In this document: positions 5,130 to 5,801 of the stretch, one piece after another | How the letters are laid out: each line of letters opens with the position of its first letter | How positions within the stretch are numbered: the stretch's first letter is position 1 | Program-made: the position numbers and the translations under genes | The notes under the pieces: generated by a model | Told to the model about the DNA's origin: nothing | The model's input: the letters and a program-made list of their open reading frames with translations, nothing else | Database searches by the model: none | NCBI GenBank assembly: GCA_003695285.1 | Contig: RFIL01000273.1 | Span: 1-5,801, forward strand | DNA length: 5,801 bases | From: Calditrichota bacterium | GTDB taxonomy: Bacteria > Calditrichota > Calditrichia > RBG-13-44-9 > J075 | Direction: 5' to 3'

Positions 5130-5801
5130 TTATTCAACCACTTCCACTTCTTTAGAACGCTCACGATTTTTCAAATAGTGATATTTTGCGATTAAGGCAG
5201 CACCCAGAGAAACGACATAGATGGGCTTCTCTGCCACGATCACTTTCTGATGAAATTTTTCTTCCAGGAGATCACGGAGAAAGGGGTGATAGGCAATCAC
5301 CCCACCGATGAGCAAAATGGGTACATTCACATCCACTCGTAATTTGGAGGTCCGATTGGCAATGGACAGATAGATTCCTCGGGCGATATCCGCTTTCGCC
5401 AGCCCATTGAACAGCCACCCCATAATTTCTGTTTTGGCAAAGACGGTGCAGAAGCTGTTCAGTTCCTGATTGAAATTCGATTTTGCAGCCAACCGACTCA
5501 TTTCGGAAATTTCCAGCTCGGCTCTTTCCGCTATTTCAGTGATAAAAGCGCCGGTTCCGGCAGCACATTTGTTGTTGAGATAAAAATGTTCCACATTGTT
5601 TTGTGCATTACAGCGGATAACCTTGATGTCCTCTCCACCGATATCAATAATATTTTTCTCGCCGGCCAGGCTTCGAGCACCACCCACCGCCGCACAATTG
5701 ATCTCGGTCTTAATAATATCAGCATCCGGAAAGTGCTTTCTCCCATAACCGGTGGCACAACTGAATTGAATCGGAAAATCTTGATGAATGGTTTCCAACA
5801 C
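5130..5801 (-). CDS. BadF/BcrA/BcrD-family Fe-S ATPase, C-terminal part (benzoyl-CoA reductase subunit or acyl-CoA dehydratase activator)
   Basis: The frame is open through the window edge; the GTG at 5801 is probably an internal Val, and the N-terminal ATPase segment (about 60 residues if single-domain) lies beyond. The 223 visible residues belong to the ASKHA-fold ATPases shared by class I benzoyl-CoA reductase (BcrA/BcrD, BadF/BadG, BzdP/BzdQ) and 2-hydroxyacyl-CoA dehydratase activators (HgdC). Seen: ATGYGR (16-21), the nucleotide-binding IDIGGEDIKVI (52-62), Cys79 in NNKCAAGTGAF (76-86) and Cys118 in FCTVFAKTEI (117-126). These two cysteines match those that, one pair per subunit, hold a [4Fe-4S] cluster across the dimer interface. 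LIGGV (164-168) and SLGAALIA (198-205) are the later phosphate/adenosine-side motifs. Known role: ATP hydrolysis drives low-potential electrons into the partner. The aromatic context favours a benzoyl-CoA reductase subunit, but CAAGTG also fits activators. It leads into thiolase after 14 bp. Confidence 0.88.
   Translation of the reverse strand: MLETIHQDFPIQFSCATGYGRKHFPDADIIKTEINCAAVGGARSLAGEKNIIDIGGEDIKVIRCNAQNNVEHFYLNNKCAAGTGAFITEIAERAELEISEMSRLAAKSNFNQELNSFCTVFAKTEIMGWLFNGLAKADIARGIYLSIANRTSKLRVDVNVPILLIGGVIAYHPFLRDLLEEKFHQKVIVAEKPIYVVSLGAALIAKYHYLKNRERSKEVEVVE

Noticed and set aside
4768..5178. Plus-strand reading frames across the thiolase/ATPase junction
   Set aside because: They lie opposite two well-supported genes, encode no recognisable motif and have no ribosome site consistent with expression.
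1..5801. CRISPR arrays, tRNA/rRNA genes, insertion sequences or phage genes
   Set aside because: No regularly spaced repeats, no transposase or integrase motifs, and no RNA gene signatures were seen; almost all of the window is accounted for by catabolic genes.

Overview
The window holds a single-strand block of genes (all on the minus strand) for the central, ring-opening part of anaerobic aromatic degradation, the benzoyl-CoA pathway. In transcription order (high to low coordinate) it contains: the 3'-terminal part of a BadF/BcrA/BcrD-type Fe-S ATPase, a thiolase, a gap of about 320 bp, 6-hydroxycyclohex-1-ene-1-carbonyl-CoA dehydrogenase (had), a radical SAM protein, 6-oxocyclohex-1-ene-1-carbonyl-CoA hydrolase (oah/bamA), a gap of about 110 bp, and the 5' part of cyclohexa-1,5-diene-1-carbonyl-CoA hydratase (dch). 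Both window edges cut a gene.

How the genes work together: an ATP-driven reductase, of which the ATPase may be a subunit or activator, reduces benzoyl-CoA to the 1,5-dienoyl-CoA. Dch hydrates the diene to 6-hydroxycyclohex-1-ene-1-carbonyl-CoA. Had oxidises that alcohol with NAD+ to the 6-oxo compound. Oah adds water and opens the ring to 3-hydroxypimeloyl-CoA. After oxidation to 3-oxopimeloyl-CoA (enzyme not in the window), a thiolase such as the one here would release acetyl-CoA and glutaryl-CoA. The 3-hydroxypimeloyl-CoA dehydrogenase, the catalytic reductase subunits and any regulator are not in the window and would be sought beyond base 5801 or before base 1.

Organism: a bacterium or archaeon degrading aromatics anaerobically. 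Base composition is moderate and slightly AT-rich by eye, unlike the GC-rich Thauera/Azoarcus/Rhodopseudomonas/Magnetospirillum genomes in which the ATP-dependent (class I) reductase was first described. Purine-rich Shine-Dalgarno sequences and tight gene overlaps are present. I cannot assign a taxon from this sequence alone.

The least expected element is the radical SAM gene. It sits between had and oah, shares one base with had (TAATG) and overlaps oah by 23 bp, so it appears translationally wired into the ring-opening operon although no known step of the pathway calls for such an enzyme. The gap between the thiolase and had has no convincing long gene. It does hold a hairpin with a GGAGGA loop, a possible 12-codon cysteine-rich leader ORF, and two short dyads, which make it the likeliest regulatory region in the window.
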